64,000 bases of DNA from Faucicola sp902506215 (GCA_016888885.1 CP069437.1:124001-188000), one strand, 5' to 3'. Counted from the stretch's first letter, positions 45,737 through 55,543 are shown. Numbers and translations are program-made. Notes: generated by a model from the sequence alone, not told the origin.

Positions 45737-46282
45737 TTGACCAATCCCACCTTAAGCATTACTGATGTCATCCGACAAAGTCTGGCATTTTTAAGCAAAC
45801 ATGATTTGAGCAAAGATAAAAATGCCGCATCAACAAATCAACCGTTCACTGGGCTGATTATTGGTAATGACAGGCAGTCGGTTTTTAGCCAAATTCAAGC
45901 CATTGATCAAGCCGTAAGTTGGGAAGCGTTTGATTATCAACAGTTTATCGCGCATCGATTTGCCAAGCGCTATGACTTGGCAGTGATAATATTATCAAAC
46001 GATAGCGCTATCGATACCCAAATCATTCAGCGCTGTCGCGACTTGTTTGCCAAGCATTGTTTGGTGGTGCAAAACTTATCCGAGCCAGCAACAGGTGTGG
46101 ATGTGGCGAGCTTTGGCTTTAGCCGATTACATGAGCAGCCGATTGTGGAGCATGACCAAGATCACCATATAACCAGCTACCAAGTATGGCAATTTAATCT
46201 GTTTGACTATAAATATTTGCCAGATTGGTTTAATAGCAAGTTTTGGGCAAATCCTGAACTATGGAATAAATTTCGCTGGTAG
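45737..46282 (+). CDS. Hypothetical protein (possibly DUF6231)
   Basis: Not firmly recognised. The 181-aa product looks like a small alpha/beta protein: hydrophobic strands GLIIGN and DLAVIIL alternate with helices, and the C-terminus ends PDWFNSKFWANPELWNKFRW, a pattern I associate with gammaproteobacterial DUF6231. The start is taken at TTG 45737, with AAAGGA seven nt upstream; an upstream TTG at 45644 overlaps a TATAAT box (45639-45644) that is probably its promoter, so the longer reading is unlikely. Monocistronic between divergent ilvD and pal. Confidence 0.72.
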   Translation: MTNPTLSITDVIRQSLAFLSKHDLSKDKNAASTNQPFTGLIIGNDRQSVFSQIQAIDQAVSWEAFDYQQFIAHRFAKRYDLAVIILSNDSAIDTQIIQRCRDLFAKHCLVVQNLSEPATGVDVASFGFSRLHEQPIVEHDQDHHITSYQVWQFNLFDYKYLPDWFNSKFWANPELWNKFRW

Positions 46283-46456
46283 CGGCTGTAGACACAACTT
46301 TAGACAGCGCTGTTTTAGAAATCGTCGTTTTAAAAAACTTGTTTTGTTATCATTAATCTTATGACAGGCGAGTTTTTTTAAGCTATTTGTTTAAGCCAAA
46401 AATTAAACTGCTTTAAGAATTTTAAGAAAAGTTGGCTAAAATTTACAGTAACACTG

Positions 46457-46486
46457 TTTACAAAAAGCGCGAGATTGATTTATTCT
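46457..46486 (+). promoter_or_regulatory. Possible promoter of pal
   Basis: TTTACA (46457-46462), 18-bp spacer, TATTCT (46481-46486), 60 nt before the pal start. Confidence 0.45.
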
Positions 46487-46546
46487 ATCGAAAAGTAACA
46501 AACAAAATAGGTAAACGCGTTAAATAATAATTTTTGAGGAAAGACT

Positions 46547-47065
46547 ATGAAATTAACGATGCTAAAAGTAGTAAGCACTGCTGCGATGATGGCAACCATC
46601 GCCTTAACAGGGTGTTCTGCCAAACGTACTGGCACGTCTGAAGTAGTGGTTGCGCCGATGGGCGTGCCCGGTGGCGTAGGCTACTATAACGGTGGCGCTG
46701 TGGTAACAAACTCAACATCAGTCATCACCGCCGCGGGCGGGAATCCCAATGTGGTGTATTTTGACTTTGATAGCAGTGAACTCGACGCTCAAGATCAAGC
46801 CGTGTTAAATCAACAAGCGCAATTCTTACAAGCCAATCCAAGCGCCCGTGTCGCCATTGCGGGTCACACCGATGAGCGTGGTAGCCGTGAATACAATTTG
46901 GCATTGGGTGAGCGCCGTGCCCAAGCCGCACAAGCCTACTTAGCTACGTCAGGGGTATCAGCTTCACGCATGGAAGCCATCAGCTATGGTGAAGATCAAC
47001 CTGCCGATCCCGGTCATGACGAATCAGCATGGGCAAAAAACCGCCGTGCAGAAATTTCTTACTAA
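46547..47065 (+). CDS. pal: Peptidoglycan-associated lipoprotein (Pal/OmpA-C family)
   Basis: Outer-membrane lipoprotein that grips peptidoglycan. Lipoprotein signal with lipobox LTGC (Cys about residue 23), a Gly-rich linker, and an OmpA-like domain (about 70-172): VYFDFDSSELDAQ, GHTDERGSREYNLALGERRAQAA with the diaminopimelate-binding Asp and Arg. Length of 172 aa suits Pal. The usual partners tolB and tolQRA are not next to it, so a second Pal-like role cannot be excluded. GAGGAAAG precedes the ATG. Confidence 0.92.
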   Translation: MKLTMLKVVSTAAMMATIALTGCSAKRTGTSEVVVAPMGVPGGVGYYNGGAVVTNSTSVITAAGGNPNVVYFDFDSSELDAQDQAVLNQQAQFLQANPSARVAIAGHTDERGSREYNLALGERRAQAAQAYLATSGVSASRMEAISYGEDQPADPGHDESAWAKNRRAEISY

Positions 47066-47090
47066 GCATTTCTTAGTGAGTAAAAGACAA

Positions 47091-47117
47091 AAAAACCTGT
47101 TGATTCAACAGGTTTTT
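47091..47117. terminator. Bidirectional terminator between pal and the SIMPL gene
   Basis: AACCTGTTG pairs with CAACAGGTT around a 3-nt loop; A run before and T run after serve both strands. Confidence 0.9.
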
Positions 47118-47134
47118 TTGTGGTTAACAGTGGC

Positions 47135-47926
47135 TTATTTTACCAGTTGGACGGTACCGTTGGCAGTGACCGTAATGGTGCTATCGCCCGCTTGGAAGTT
47201 TTGGTCAGCGACTTTGGCACTGGCGGCCTCTAGCATCATTACACTGCCATACGCGCGCGGTGCACGATAATCGCCCCCTTGACTAAAATCCAACGAGACT
47301 AACTGATAGCCTTTTGCGCCCCACACAGGCAGCAGCGTTTGCGCTTGGCGCTGGAAGTTTTTGGAAGCTTCTATCATCAATTCTTGCTCGGTGGCTTTGC
47401 GCGCGGCATCGGACACACTAAAGTCTAATCCATCAAGCGTCATAAAACTTTGCAATTCGGCAATCAATTTGCTCGCGGCGACTGTGTCGGTGCTTTTTAA
47501 ATTCAAGCTTGCAGTCCCCGTCCAACCAATGATTTTTTGGTTTTTGTCATATTGCGGATAGGTGCTTTGGTTGCCCGTACTCACTTGCACTTGTGGGTAT
47601 TTTTTGGCAATGGCAACCGCTTGGTTCAAGGTGGTAGCGATTTGATTAGCGACCTCACTGCTTGATTTGTTTTGCACAGTTTTGCTAAGGGTAGCATTGA
47701 TTTGGTCATTGCTGACTTTTTTACTCGCTGAGGCAGCAAAATTAAGCAAGCCGTAGTTTAAAGTATTGGTCATTGATGGGTTCGCAGGGGATGGGTTCAC
47801 AGGGTAGGTAGCGGCTGAAACACTGGTAAAAGGTAATAGCGTCACCATAGCAAGCAAGCTGGCTGCAATACCTTTGGTCACTGTATGATTGGGATGATTG
47901 TTAGTTACGGTGCTTAATTGTGTCAT
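47135..47926 (-). CDS. SIMPL-domain (DUF541) periplasmic protein
   Basis: Signal peptide (hydrophobic core to SVSA about residue 38) followed by a SIMPL domain: LNFAASASKKVSNDQINATLSKTVQNKSS, VSTGNQSTYPQYD, GWTGTASLNLKS and a C-terminal ITVTANGTVQLVK strand. SIMPL proteins are periplasmic or outer-membrane proteins of mostly unknown role, some in stress response. 263 aa, normal for the family. AGGAAA precedes the ATG. Convergent with pal. Confidence 0.88.
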   Translation of the reverse strand: MTQLSTVTNNHPNHTVTKGIAASLLAMVTLLPFTSVSAATYPVNPSPANPSMTNTLNYGLLNFAASASKKVSNDQINATLSKTVQNKSSSEVANQIATTLNQAVAIAKKYPQVQVSTGNQSTYPQYDKNQKIIGWTGTASLNLKSTDTVAASKLIAELQSFMTLDGLDFSVSDAARKATEQELMIEASKNFQRQAQTLLPVWGAKGYQLVSLDFSQGGDYRAPRAYGSVMMLEAASAKVADQNFQAGDSTITVTANGTVQLVK

Positions 47927-48230
47927 AGTGTTTCCTATTGTTTTTTTCCTAGTTTTTTCTAGTGGTTCTTTATATGGGTTGGCATGAATCTGTTGCTGAT
48001 TAAACTGCTATTTAGTTCATTCAATATGTTGCTGAATGGGCATTATAAAATATTTTGTAACATTTGCAGCGCAAGAATTGTAGAAAAAGGGTAAAAAGGT
48101 GGACAAAAATTTACCCAAATGTTGCTTGGTGATGGTTTAGCGTGTGTAACAGTGAAATAAATACAAAAATTTGGTGTATATGATAAAAATAGTTTGCATT
48201 TGGTCGCCAAATTCTCTAGAATACCGCTTC
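47927..48230. other. Intergenic region between the SIMPL gene and ffs
   Basis: No gene recognised. It holds the minus-strand promoter region of the SIMPL gene and the ffs promoter at 48194-48222. Confidence 0.5.
48194..48222 (+). promoter_or_regulatory. Promoter of ffs
   Basis: TTGCAT (48194-48199), 17-bp spacer, TAGAAT (48217-48222). Transcription would start about 48230, exactly where the RNA's terminal stem begins. Confidence 0.8.
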
Positions 48231-48340
<110 letters not shown>

Positions 48341-48862
48341 ACTTTTTTAAGTAGGTGTTTTTGATACCTATTTCACTTGGTAAGTTTTTTAATTGCGAAA
48401 GAAAACTGACCAATAATGACTCATATACGCTACCTAAACGCTAAGAGCAACGTCAATTTTCCAATTAATCTAGCTTATCCATCTGCCTATATATCAAGCG
48501 CGCCATTGTAAGCGCTGATAATCTTCCGATGATAACCTAATATTTAGCATTGTATTTTTTTAAGCATTCTTGTGAATGCCGCGATACGAACTTTTTGATG
48601 GTTTTACTGTTTCAAAAGTTTTGATAAGTCTGACAGTAGGTTTTGTCGCTATTTTTATAGTGAAAATAAGTCTTACAGACACGATTACAATGCTTTAAAG
48701 CGATTAACACGATATTTGTGATTAATGATAGCTGATAATTTTGCCTATTCATTTTGCTTATCCATTTTGAAAGTGCAGTCAGCTTGAGGGCTTTTGCTTG
48801 TTGCGTGTTTTCAATCAAGGTTACCACCGACACTTTGATTAACTTATTTTTTAAGGACTTAC
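48341..48862. other. Intergenic region upstream of the DEAD-box helicase gene
   Basis: 522 bp without a convincing gene. A 73-codon minus-strand reading frame (48612-48833) has no ribosome site or family resemblance and is not accepted. The region may contain a long leader for the helicase gene, as is common for cold-inducible helicases; no clear promoter was found. Confidence 0.4.
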
Positions 48863-51184
48863 ATGACTGATTTTAATTCAACCACAGATTTTACTGATAA
48901 CTCAATCGATAATTTTTTTAGCCATAGCCATAGCCATAGCCATAGCCATAGCCAAGCCAACAGCAATCAGCCTACTGACAATACCCCAGTTGATGATACA
49001 GAAGCAACTGCGACAACGGATGCGCCAACGTCTGACGATGCTAACCCTAGCGAAAATGGTTTTACCGCACTAGGTATTTCAGGTTCATTACTAAAAAGTA
49101 TTGTGGCAACGGGTTATATCACACCAACGCCTATCCAAGCGCGCGCGATTCCTGCTGCATTAGCGGGTCGTGATTTGCTATTATCAGCACAAACAGGTAG
49201 TGGTAAAACTGCCGCGTTTGTATTACCAATTTTGCATCAATTAAGCGAACTACAAGCCAAAGAAAAAGCGGCAGAAAAAACCGCAAGTGGCAAACGTGGT
49301 CGTCAACAGCCAAAAGTCGTACAAGCGTTGATTTTGACACCGACGCGTGAGCTGGCTAACCAAGTACAAGACAGTATCCGCAAATATGGCTCAGCCATGA
49401 AAGATTTGTACAGCGTGCCACTTGTTGGCGGTGCGGCATACAGTGGTCAAATCCGTGCGCTAAAAAAAGGCGTGCAAATCATCGTGGCGACGCCGGGTCG
49501 TTTGCTAGATCATATCAATGCCCAGCGTGTGAATCTCTCTGATTTGACTATGTTGGTACTTGATGAAGCAGACCGTATGCTAGACATGGGCTTTGCCGAT
49601 GACATCAATGCGATTTTGCAAGCCACACCCGCGCATCGCCAAACCATCATGTCATCTGCGACATGGGATGGTCCAGTCGGTAAAATCGCTGAAAGCTTTA
49701 CCAAAGACCCAGAGCGTATCAACATCAAAGTTGAAACCGCACACATCGATGAAAAAGTGTACTTCTGTGATAACTTTGACCACAAAAATAAATTATTAGA
49801 GCACCTGATCTGTGACCCAGAGCGTGGTCAAGCGATTATCTTTACCGCGACCAAACGCAGCAGTGAAGAAGTCGCTGAGCGCCTACAACAATGGGAACAC
49901 AAAGCCTGTTATCTGCATGGTGACTTGCCACAAAGCAAGCGTAATCGTATCGTCTCAGATTTACGCAGTGGCAAATTTGACATCGTGGTAGCAACAGACG
50001 TGGCAGCACGTGGTCTTGATTTACCCAACATTAGCCATGTATTTAACTATGATTTACCGCGCCAAGTGGAAGATTATGTGCATCGTATCGGTCGCTCAGG
50101 TCGTGCCGGCCGTACTGGTATTGCCATCAACCTATGTAGCCGCGATGACCGTCGTCAATTTGGCAATATTGCCCGTTACCTAAAACGTGATATCAATGAA
50201 GCGCAAGTTGAAGGCTTAGAACCGCGTTTTGTGGAAAAATTTGAAGGTCGTGGTAAGCCTAATGGTCGTGATGGTCGCGGTCGTGGTCGCAGCGGCAGTG
50301 ATAGCCGTGGCGGTCGTGATGACCGTGGCAGTCGCTCACAACGTTTTGCTGGTTCAAGCGATAGACCTTCGAGCGAGCGTCGTTTTGCGGACAAGCCACG
50401 TTTTGACAACCAAGAACGCTATGGCAAACCAGCGAGCAACGATAGTTCGGCACGTTTTGAAAAACGTGAGCGTTTTGACAAAGGTCACCAAGGCAACAGC
50501 GATAGTCGTTTTGGGCGTGATGATGCGAGTGCGCCGCGTCGTCACCGCGATTCAGATAACCGTCATGGCAATAGTCAGGGCGATTTTCACCGCGCCGCTA
50601 AATCATCGGACAAACCAAATTTTGACCGTGATTCACGCCAAGGCAATCGTGAGCCTCGCCAAGGTGAGTATGCAGATCGTCGCCGCGATGATAACCGTAG
50701 CTTTAACAAAGATGGCTTTAAAGGCTATCAAGGTGATAAACCACGTAACAACACGGACCGTAACAGCAGTGAGCGTCATGGCGAGCGTCCTAACCGCTTT
50801 GAAAGAAATGACCGTTTTGGTGACAAACCTTTTGCCAAAAAGACCGACCGCTCTAGCGAGTTTCGTGGCGATGACCGCGCTCGCAAGCCACGTCCAATCG
50901 TAGAAGAAACATTTGGTCAACCGCTTAGAAAACGTAGCGACAGACCGTATCCGGCAAAAGATGGCCAACGTGCTGGCGATTCACGCTCAAACGGGTTTAA
51001 ATCTGAGGGTTTCAGAAAATCAGACAAACCATTTGCCGGTAAATCGTCAAGATCGGAAGGATTTAAGTCATCGTCTGACCGTTATGCTTCATCAAGCAAG
51101 CCATCCACTAAACCGGCTGGCAAACAAGATGGTTGGGATGCCCCAAAACGTAGCCGCCGCAATAGCACAGGCAAGCCGCTATAA
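48863..51184 (+). CDS. DEAD-box RNA helicase (RhlE-like) with long RG-rich tail
   Basis: ATP-dependent RNA unwinding. The N-terminus has a Ser-His repeat, then Q motif GFTALGISGSLLKSIVATGYITPTPIQ split across residues 65-95, Walker A AQTGSGKT, DEAD in VLDEADRMLDMGF, SAT in MSSATWD and motif VI HRIGRSGRAGRTG (to about residue 415). The last 310 residues are disordered and dominated by Arg, Asp, Gly, Ser, Lys and Phe, with GRGRSGSDSRGGRDDRG near the start; such tails bind RNA and promote condensates. At 773 aa it is much longer than RhlE (about 450). AAGGAC precedes the ATG. Confidence 0.95.
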   Translation: MTDFNSTTDFTDNSIDNFFSHSHSHSHSHSQANSNQPTDNTPVDDTEATATTDAPTSDDANPSENGFTALGISGSLLKSIVATGYITPTPIQARAIPAALAGRDLLLSAQTGSGKTAAFVLPILHQLSELQAKEKAAEKTASGKRGRQQPKVVQALILTPTRELANQVQDSIRKYGSAMKDLYSVPLVGGAAYSGQIRALKKGVQIIVATPGRLLDHINAQRVNLSDLTMLVLDEADRMLDMGFADDINAILQATPAHRQTIMSSATWDGPVGKIAESFTKDPERINIKVETAHIDEKVYFCDNFDHKNKLLEHLICDPERGQAIIFTATKRSSEEVAERLQQWEHKACYLHGDLPQSKRNRIVSDLRSGKFDIVVATDVAARGLDLPNISHVFNYDLPRQVEDYVHRIGRSGRAGRTGIAINLCSRDDRRQFGNIARYLKRDINEAQVEGLEPRFVEKFEGRGKPNGRDGRGRGRSGSDSRGGRDDRGSRSQRFAGSSDRPSSERRFADKPRFDNQERYGKPASNDSSARFEKRERFDKGHQGNSDSRFGRDDASAPRRHRDSDNRHGNSQGDFHRAAKSSDKPNFDRDSRQGNREPRQGEYADRRRDDNRSFNKDGFKGYQGDKPRNNTDRNSSERHGERPNRFERNDRFGDKPFAKKTDRSSEFRGDDRARKPRPIVEETFGQPLRKRSDRPYPAKDGQRAGDSRSNGFKSEGFRKSDKPFAGKSSRSEGFKSSSDRYASSSKPSTKPAGKQDGWDAPKRSRRNSTGKPL
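48920..48955 (+). repeat. Hexanucleotide repeat AGCCAT in the helicase gene
   Basis: Five perfect AGCCAT units (48920-48949) and a sixth ending in A. They encode the Ser-His repeat near residues 20-30. Unit gain or loss would keep the frame. Confidence 0.93.
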
Positions 51185-51198
51185 GTTATAAGCAGTAA

Positions 51199-51227
51199 AA
51201 AAAAGCACCTAATTGGGTGCTTTTTTA
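51199..51227. terminator. Bidirectional terminator between the helicase and esterase genes
   Basis: GCACCT pairs with GGGTGC (one T-G pair) around AATT, with A run before and T run after. Confidence 0.88.
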
Positions 51228-51302
51228 TTGGGTAGCTTATTTTGACTTGTTATCAGACTGGGCAAATTTTATCCGGCTGTGCAGGTGTTTGGGGGCGTTG
51301 GT

Positions 51303-52319
51303 TTATTGGCAAAATTCGCCAACGGTTTGATACAGTTGTTTGCATTGCTCAGGGCACAGATTTTCCATATTCAAAAACGCGTGCGGCATATCCGCAAAAT
51401 GGACGAGTTGGGATGGCGCGCCTGCGGCTTTTAGTACGTCATGATAGCCGATATCTTCATCGCGCAGCGGACAATAACCAGCCGTTAGGTGCAGTGTCTT
51501 TGGGGCTTGATACGGCGAATGATGTAGTAGGGTAGCCATATCGGTCCAAAACGGTGAGCTCAGCTCACGGTCATCATATGCTGAAAAATAATTGTCAAAA
51601 TACCAGCGGATTTTGCTGGATTCCAGTAAATAACCCGTGCCATTTTCCTCAATCGAGGGCTGTGACATGGTGTAGTCTAGGCTGGCATAGATCAAAATTT
51701 GATGGGTGATAGCTAAGTCTGTGCGCACACGGTTGGCAAGCCAATCTTGCACCAAGCTAGCAGTAATCGCCCCGCCAGCGCTATCACCTGCTATGATAAG
51801 CTTGCCGTTACAGGCATAACCGACTTGCTGTAGGGTCGCCGTTAAATGCGTTAAAATCGCGTGGGCATCATCAATCGCCGCAGGGTAACGATTTTCTGGT
51901 GCAAGGCGATATTCGGGCGCTACCACCACACAGCCTGTCGCTTCGGCCAATTTTTTATAGAGTTTATCATACACAGTGACGCTACCTGCCATGCCACCAC
52001 CGCCATGAAAATACACCATTACCGGCACGTCAGTCGTTGCTTGTTCATTTGGCATGGGGCAGTTGCTCGGTACAAATAGCCTAAGTGGTACGTTATAACC
52101 ACGAAAATTGCTTGGCGTCACCAGCACCGTATCGATGATTTTTGCCATATTGGGTGCGTCAGTGACAAATGCGGTTGTCAAATTGGCTAACGCTTCACGT
52201 GCGTTGATGGCATTGGGCTTAAACCCTTGCGCTAACAGATACGGAATAATCACTTGATGCAGCTGTGTCAGATACGCTTGCATGGCAGCGGGCATTGGCT
52301 GTTTTAAATTCTCTGGCAT
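51303..52319 (-). CDS. Alpha/beta hydrolase, HSL-type esterase
   Basis: Carboxylesterase of the hormone-sensitive-lipase family. Oxyanion-hole motif YFHGGGG (about 102-108), EYRLAPENRYPAA, nucleophile elbow GDSAGG (about 178-183) and catalytic His in DMPHAFLNM near the end. Length of 338 aa is in range; no signal peptide, so cytoplasmic. AGGAT precedes the ATG. Substrate unknown; short-chain esters are the family norm. Confidence 0.92.
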   Translation of the reverse strand: MPENLKQPMPAAMQAYLTQLHQVIIPYLLAQGFKPNAINAREALANLTTAFVTDAPNMAKIIDTVLVTPSNFRGYNVPLRLFVPSNCPMPNEQATTDVPVMVYFHGGGGMAGSVTVYDKLYKKLAEATGCVVVAPEYRLAPENRYPAAIDDAHAILTHLTATLQQVGYACNGKLIIAGDSAGGAITASLVQDWLANRVRTDLAITHQILIYASLDYTMSQPSIEENGTGYLLESSKIRWYFDNYFSAYDDRELSSPFWTDMATLLHHSPYQAPKTLHLTAGYCPLRDEDIGYHDVLKAAGAPSQLVHFADMPHAFLNMENLCPEQCKQLYQTVGEFCQ

Positions 52320-52619
52320 AATTCAATCCTATTGATTTTAAGGTTAACTTCCACAATGTGCTAAATATTACTGCAATTTCGTCATGGCTGGATAGTCATG
52401 TTTTGAAAAATACGGATGTTTTGACAAACAGCCATGGGTTAAAAATATTACGCTATAGGTCACCAAATTTGGCATTTAAGGGTTTTTAAATACCTTTAAT
52501 TCACCTGATTGGTTTGAAAATTACAGTTTAAGGTTAAACTTCTTTTAACAATAAACAGCGCGCTTTAGTGCTAGTATAGGCATTTCTTTGACGGGCACTA
52601 CTTTGTAAAAAGGTCACCT
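52320..52619. other. Divergent intergenic region esterase/MFS
   Basis: No gene seen in 300 bp. TTTAAGGTTAA occurs near both ends (about 52335 and 52528), otherwise nothing recognised; it must hold the promoters of the two divergent genes. Confidence 0.4.
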
Positions 52620-53960
52620 ATGACTTCTCAAGCACAACATGCCACTGGGCATTTAGATTCTTCCAATCATTCCACTGACACTGATACTGATACTCACACA
52701 CTAATATCTAGCAACTTAACTAGCCGCAATCCATCCCATAGCCAACCGCAAAATCAACCGCCTTCTCAACGACCGAATGCCAAACCACCGACAACGCCAC
52801 CCTCGTTGATAGTCAAAATCATGATTGGCATGATTGGCGCGTTTGCATTTTTGCAGGTCTATTCGATTCAAGCGATTTTGCCGATTATAATGCAAGCGTT
52901 CTCAGCGACCGAAACCCAAGTGGGCATGACAGTTGGGGCGACAGTGATTGCCATTGCCATCATGTCACCGTTTATGGGGATGTTGTCTGATGCCGTGGGT
53001 CGTAAAAATATCATTGTGGCATCCATTGCCTTTATGGCAATACCCACGATGATGATTGGGCTGTCTGACTCACTCTCCAGTATCATTATTTGGCGATTTA
53101 TGCAAGGGTTGGCGGTACCTGGCATTACAGTGGTGACGATTGCCTATGTCGGGGAAGAGTACGCGGGCAAAGAGATGGCAAAAATGATGTCCTACTATGT
53201 CTCAGGTACCGTATTTGGGGGATTTTTAGGGCGCTTTATCTTGGGGCATTTAGAAGAGCTTATCGGCTGGGAAAAAGGCTTTGTGTTCATGGGCGTGTTG
53301 ACGGTGCTAGGCGCTGCCTTGGTGGCTTGGTTATTACCGTGCTCACGTCATTTTCATGCCAACCCAAATTTTACATCGGCGCTGCACATGCTAAGTAAAC
53401 ATGTGCGTAACCGTTATGTGGTGACCGCAGGACTGCTTGGCGCGTGCGTGTTGTTTTCATTAGTGGGCTGTTTTACCTATGTTAATTTGCACTTGGCAGC
53501 CGCACCCTACAATCTATCGAGTGCTGGGCTTGCTAACATTTTTGCGGTGTATTTGATTGGGGTGGTGGTCACACCGATTGCAAGTAGTTTAATTGCCAAA
53601 TACGGTGCTGCGCGTATGGTGCGCGTGGCCGTGATGATTTCGATGATGGGCGTGCTGATGACACTGGCTGAGCCTCTCTCTTTGGTGATTGTGGCGCTTG
53701 CAGTGATGTCAACCGGGGTGTTTATTACCCAATCGGCGACCATTACTTATATCGCGGTGAATGTCAAAGAAGGGCGGTCGCTGGCGTCAGGTTTATATTA
53801 TATGGCGTACTACATCGGTGGTAGTATCGGTGCGTGGGCGTGTGGTCTGGCATATGCACAAGGTAAATGGCTATATACAGTCTATACGCTGCTGGCTGTA
53901 CAGGTCATCGCCTTACTGATTGCATTTTTTGGGTTAATTAAAATCCCAATCAAAAGATAA
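52620..53960 (+). CDS. MFS transporter, YnfM-like
   Basis: Inner-membrane permease with 12 predicted helices. The motif-A loop between helices 2 and 3 is GMLSDAVGRKNI, and VYSIQAILPIIMQAFSATETQVGMTVGATVIAIAI at the start resembles the YnfM/arabinose-efflux branch, probably a drug or metabolite exporter. Before the first helix lie about 60 hydrophilic residues rich in Thr, Ser, Asn, Gln and Pro, including a TDTDTDTH repeat; this is longer than usual. AAGG precedes the ATG. Confidence 0.9.
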   Translation: MTSQAQHATGHLDSSNHSTDTDTDTHTLISSNLTSRNPSHSQPQNQPPSQRPNAKPPTTPPSLIVKIMIGMIGAFAFLQVYSIQAILPIIMQAFSATETQVGMTVGATVIAIAIMSPFMGMLSDAVGRKNIIVASIAFMAIPTMMIGLSDSLSSIIIWRFMQGLAVPGITVVTIAYVGEEYAGKEMAKMMSYYVSGTVFGGFLGRFILGHLEELIGWEKGFVFMGVLTVLGAALVAWLLPCSRHFHANPNFTSALHMLSKHVRNRYVVTAGLLGACVLFSLVGCFTYVNLHLAAAPYNLSSAGLANIFAVYLIGVVVTPIASSLIAKYGAARMVRVAVMISMMGVLMTLAEPLSLVIVALAVMSTGVFITQSATITYIAVNVKEGRSLASGLYYMAYYIGGSIGAWACGLAYAQGKWLYTVYTLLAVQVIALLIAFFGLIKIPIKR

Positions 53961-53974
53961 TCATTCATCACAAA

Positions 53975-54006
53975 AATAAACCCCAGTCAATGGGGCTTAT
54001 TTTTTT
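53975..54006. terminator. Bidirectional terminator between MFS and AGCS genes
   Basis: AATAA and CCCCA pair with TGGGG and TTATT around GTCAA (one A/C mismatch), followed by a T run; T-rich on the minus strand too. Confidence 0.75.
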
Positions 54007-54049
54007 AACTGCTGTTAAGTGCAAGCATTAAAGCAGTCACATATTAAAA

Positions 54050-55543
54050 TTAAGGTACAAAGCGATCATGGTTAGGATGTTCACCAAATTCTTTACGATA
54101 TTTGGCTGAAATTTCATCCCAGATTGGCGCATTGTGTACGCCATTGGCGCGCGCATCATAGATCGGATCTTTGCCTTGTTTGACCTGTGCTTCATAATCG
54201 CGAAGTGCTGCAAACGCAGGTTTTTGCAAGAATAAGATACCAATGATGTTGAGCCATGCCATCAAACCAACGCCCAAGTCACCCAGTGCCCATGCTAAGT
54301 CGGCGGTTTTTAAGCAGCTATAAATTACCACAAATAAAATCACTACTTTGAGTACAGGGATTGCCCAATTTAGCTTCATGGTACGAGTGAGATAACGGAT
54401 ATTGGTTTCTGCAATATAGTAGTAAGCCATGATGGTAGTGAAAGCAAAGAAGAATAGCGCAACCGCCACAAACACTGAGCCAAAACCCGGCATGATGTTT
54501 TCCATCGCAGTTTGAACGTAACCTGGACCTGCGGCAACACCTTTAACCCCTTGATACAAGAAGGCTTCTTTGTTGGCAGGGTCTTGTACGTTGTACATGC
54601 CAGTAATGATTAGCATGAAACCTGTCGCCGAACAAACAAATAGCGTATCGACATACACTGAAAACGCTTGTACTAAGCCTTGTTTGGCTGGGTGTGACAC
54701 ATCAGCGGCTGCCGATGGGTGAGGACCTGTACCTTGACCTGCTTCATTTGAGTAAACGCCACGTTTCACACCCCATTGGATGGCAAGACCCAACACAGCA
54801 CCAAACGTAGAATCCATACCAAACGCAGAGCGGAAAATCAACGCTAGCACTTCAGGTAACTGACCGATATGCATGATGATGATAACAATCGCCACGATGA
54901 TGTAGGCAAGTGCCATAAAAGGTACAATTAACTCAGCCGAGGAGGCAATACGTTTGACACCACCAAAGATGATAAAGCCAAGTAGTGCCGCAATTATCGC
55001 GGCTGAAACGCTAGGTGCGACACCCAGTGAATTGTTCATCGCTTCAGCAATCGAATTGGCCTGTACGCCTGGTAACAATAAACCACAAGCGGCGATTGCC
55101 GATATCGCAAATAACACCGCGTACCATTTTTGCCCTAGCGCTTTTTCAAAATAATAGGCTGGACCACCGATAAAAAAGCCTTTATCATCACGTTCTTTAT
55201 AAATCTGCGCAAGCGTTGACTCAACGAATGCGGTACTTGCACCCAAGAATGCAACCATCCACATCCAAAATAATGCACCAGGGCCACCAAAAGTAATCGC
55301 CGTTGCCACACCGGCAATATTGCCTGTACCCACACGACCTGCGAGTGACATAGCGAGTGCTTGAAATGAAGACACACCCTGATCGCTGCTTTTGCCATCC
55401 ATCAGTAATCGAATCATGCGACCAAAATGGCGCACTTGTAAAAAACGACCACGAATTGAAAAATATAAACCAACCAATAAACATAGATAGATTAATGCGG
55501 GACTCCATACCCAATCATTAATCGCATTGACAAAATCTTGCAT
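54050..55543 (-). CDS. Alanine/glycine:sodium symporter (AGCS family)
   Basis: Inner-membrane amino-acid carrier. The family signature GRVGTGNIAGVATAITFGGPGALFWMW (parts GTGNIAGVATA and GGPGALFWMW) lies near residues 70-95; SNEAGQGTGPHPSAAA and about 10-11 helices complete the AGCS fold. Length of 497 aa is usual. ATG 55543 is chosen since GGAGATAAGG is just upstream; a GTG five codons earlier would place that site inside the gene. Substrate is inferred to be alanine, glycine or another small amino acid. Confidence 0.94.
   Translation of the reverse strand: MQDFVNAINDWVWSPALIYLCLLVGLYFSIRGRFLQVRHFGRMIRLLMDGKSSDQGVSSFQALAMSLAGRVGTGNIAGVATAITFGGPGALFWMWMVAFLGASTAFVESTLAQIYKERDDKGFFIGGPAYYFEKALGQKWYAVLFAISAIAACGLLLPGVQANSIAEAMNNSLGVAPSVSAAIIAALLGFIIFGGVKRIASSAELIVPFMALAYIIVAIVIIIMHIGQLPEVLALIFRSAFGMDSTFGAVLGLAIQWGVKRGVYSNEAGQGTGPHPSAAADVSHPAKQGLVQAFSVYVDTLFVCSATGFMLIITGMYNVQDPANKEAFLYQGVKGVAAGPGYVQTAMENIMPGFGSVFVAVALFFFAFTTIMAYYYIAETNIRYLTRTMKLNWAIPVLKVVILFVVIYSCLKTADLAWALGDLGVGLMAWLNIIGILFLQKPAFAALRDYEAQVKQGKDPIYDARANGVHNAPIWDEISAKYRKEFGEHPNHDRFVP

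Noticed and set aside
48612..48833. A 73-codon minus-strand reading frame upstream of the DEAD-box gene
   Set aside because: No ribosome site, no recognisable family and odd composition; it lies in the likely leader of the helicase gene.
50229..50968. Long overlapping frames on both strands within the helicase tail
   Set aside because: They mirror the low-complexity Arg/Asp/Gly/Ser codons of the true frame and consist of simple Val/Ala/Thr-rich repeats.
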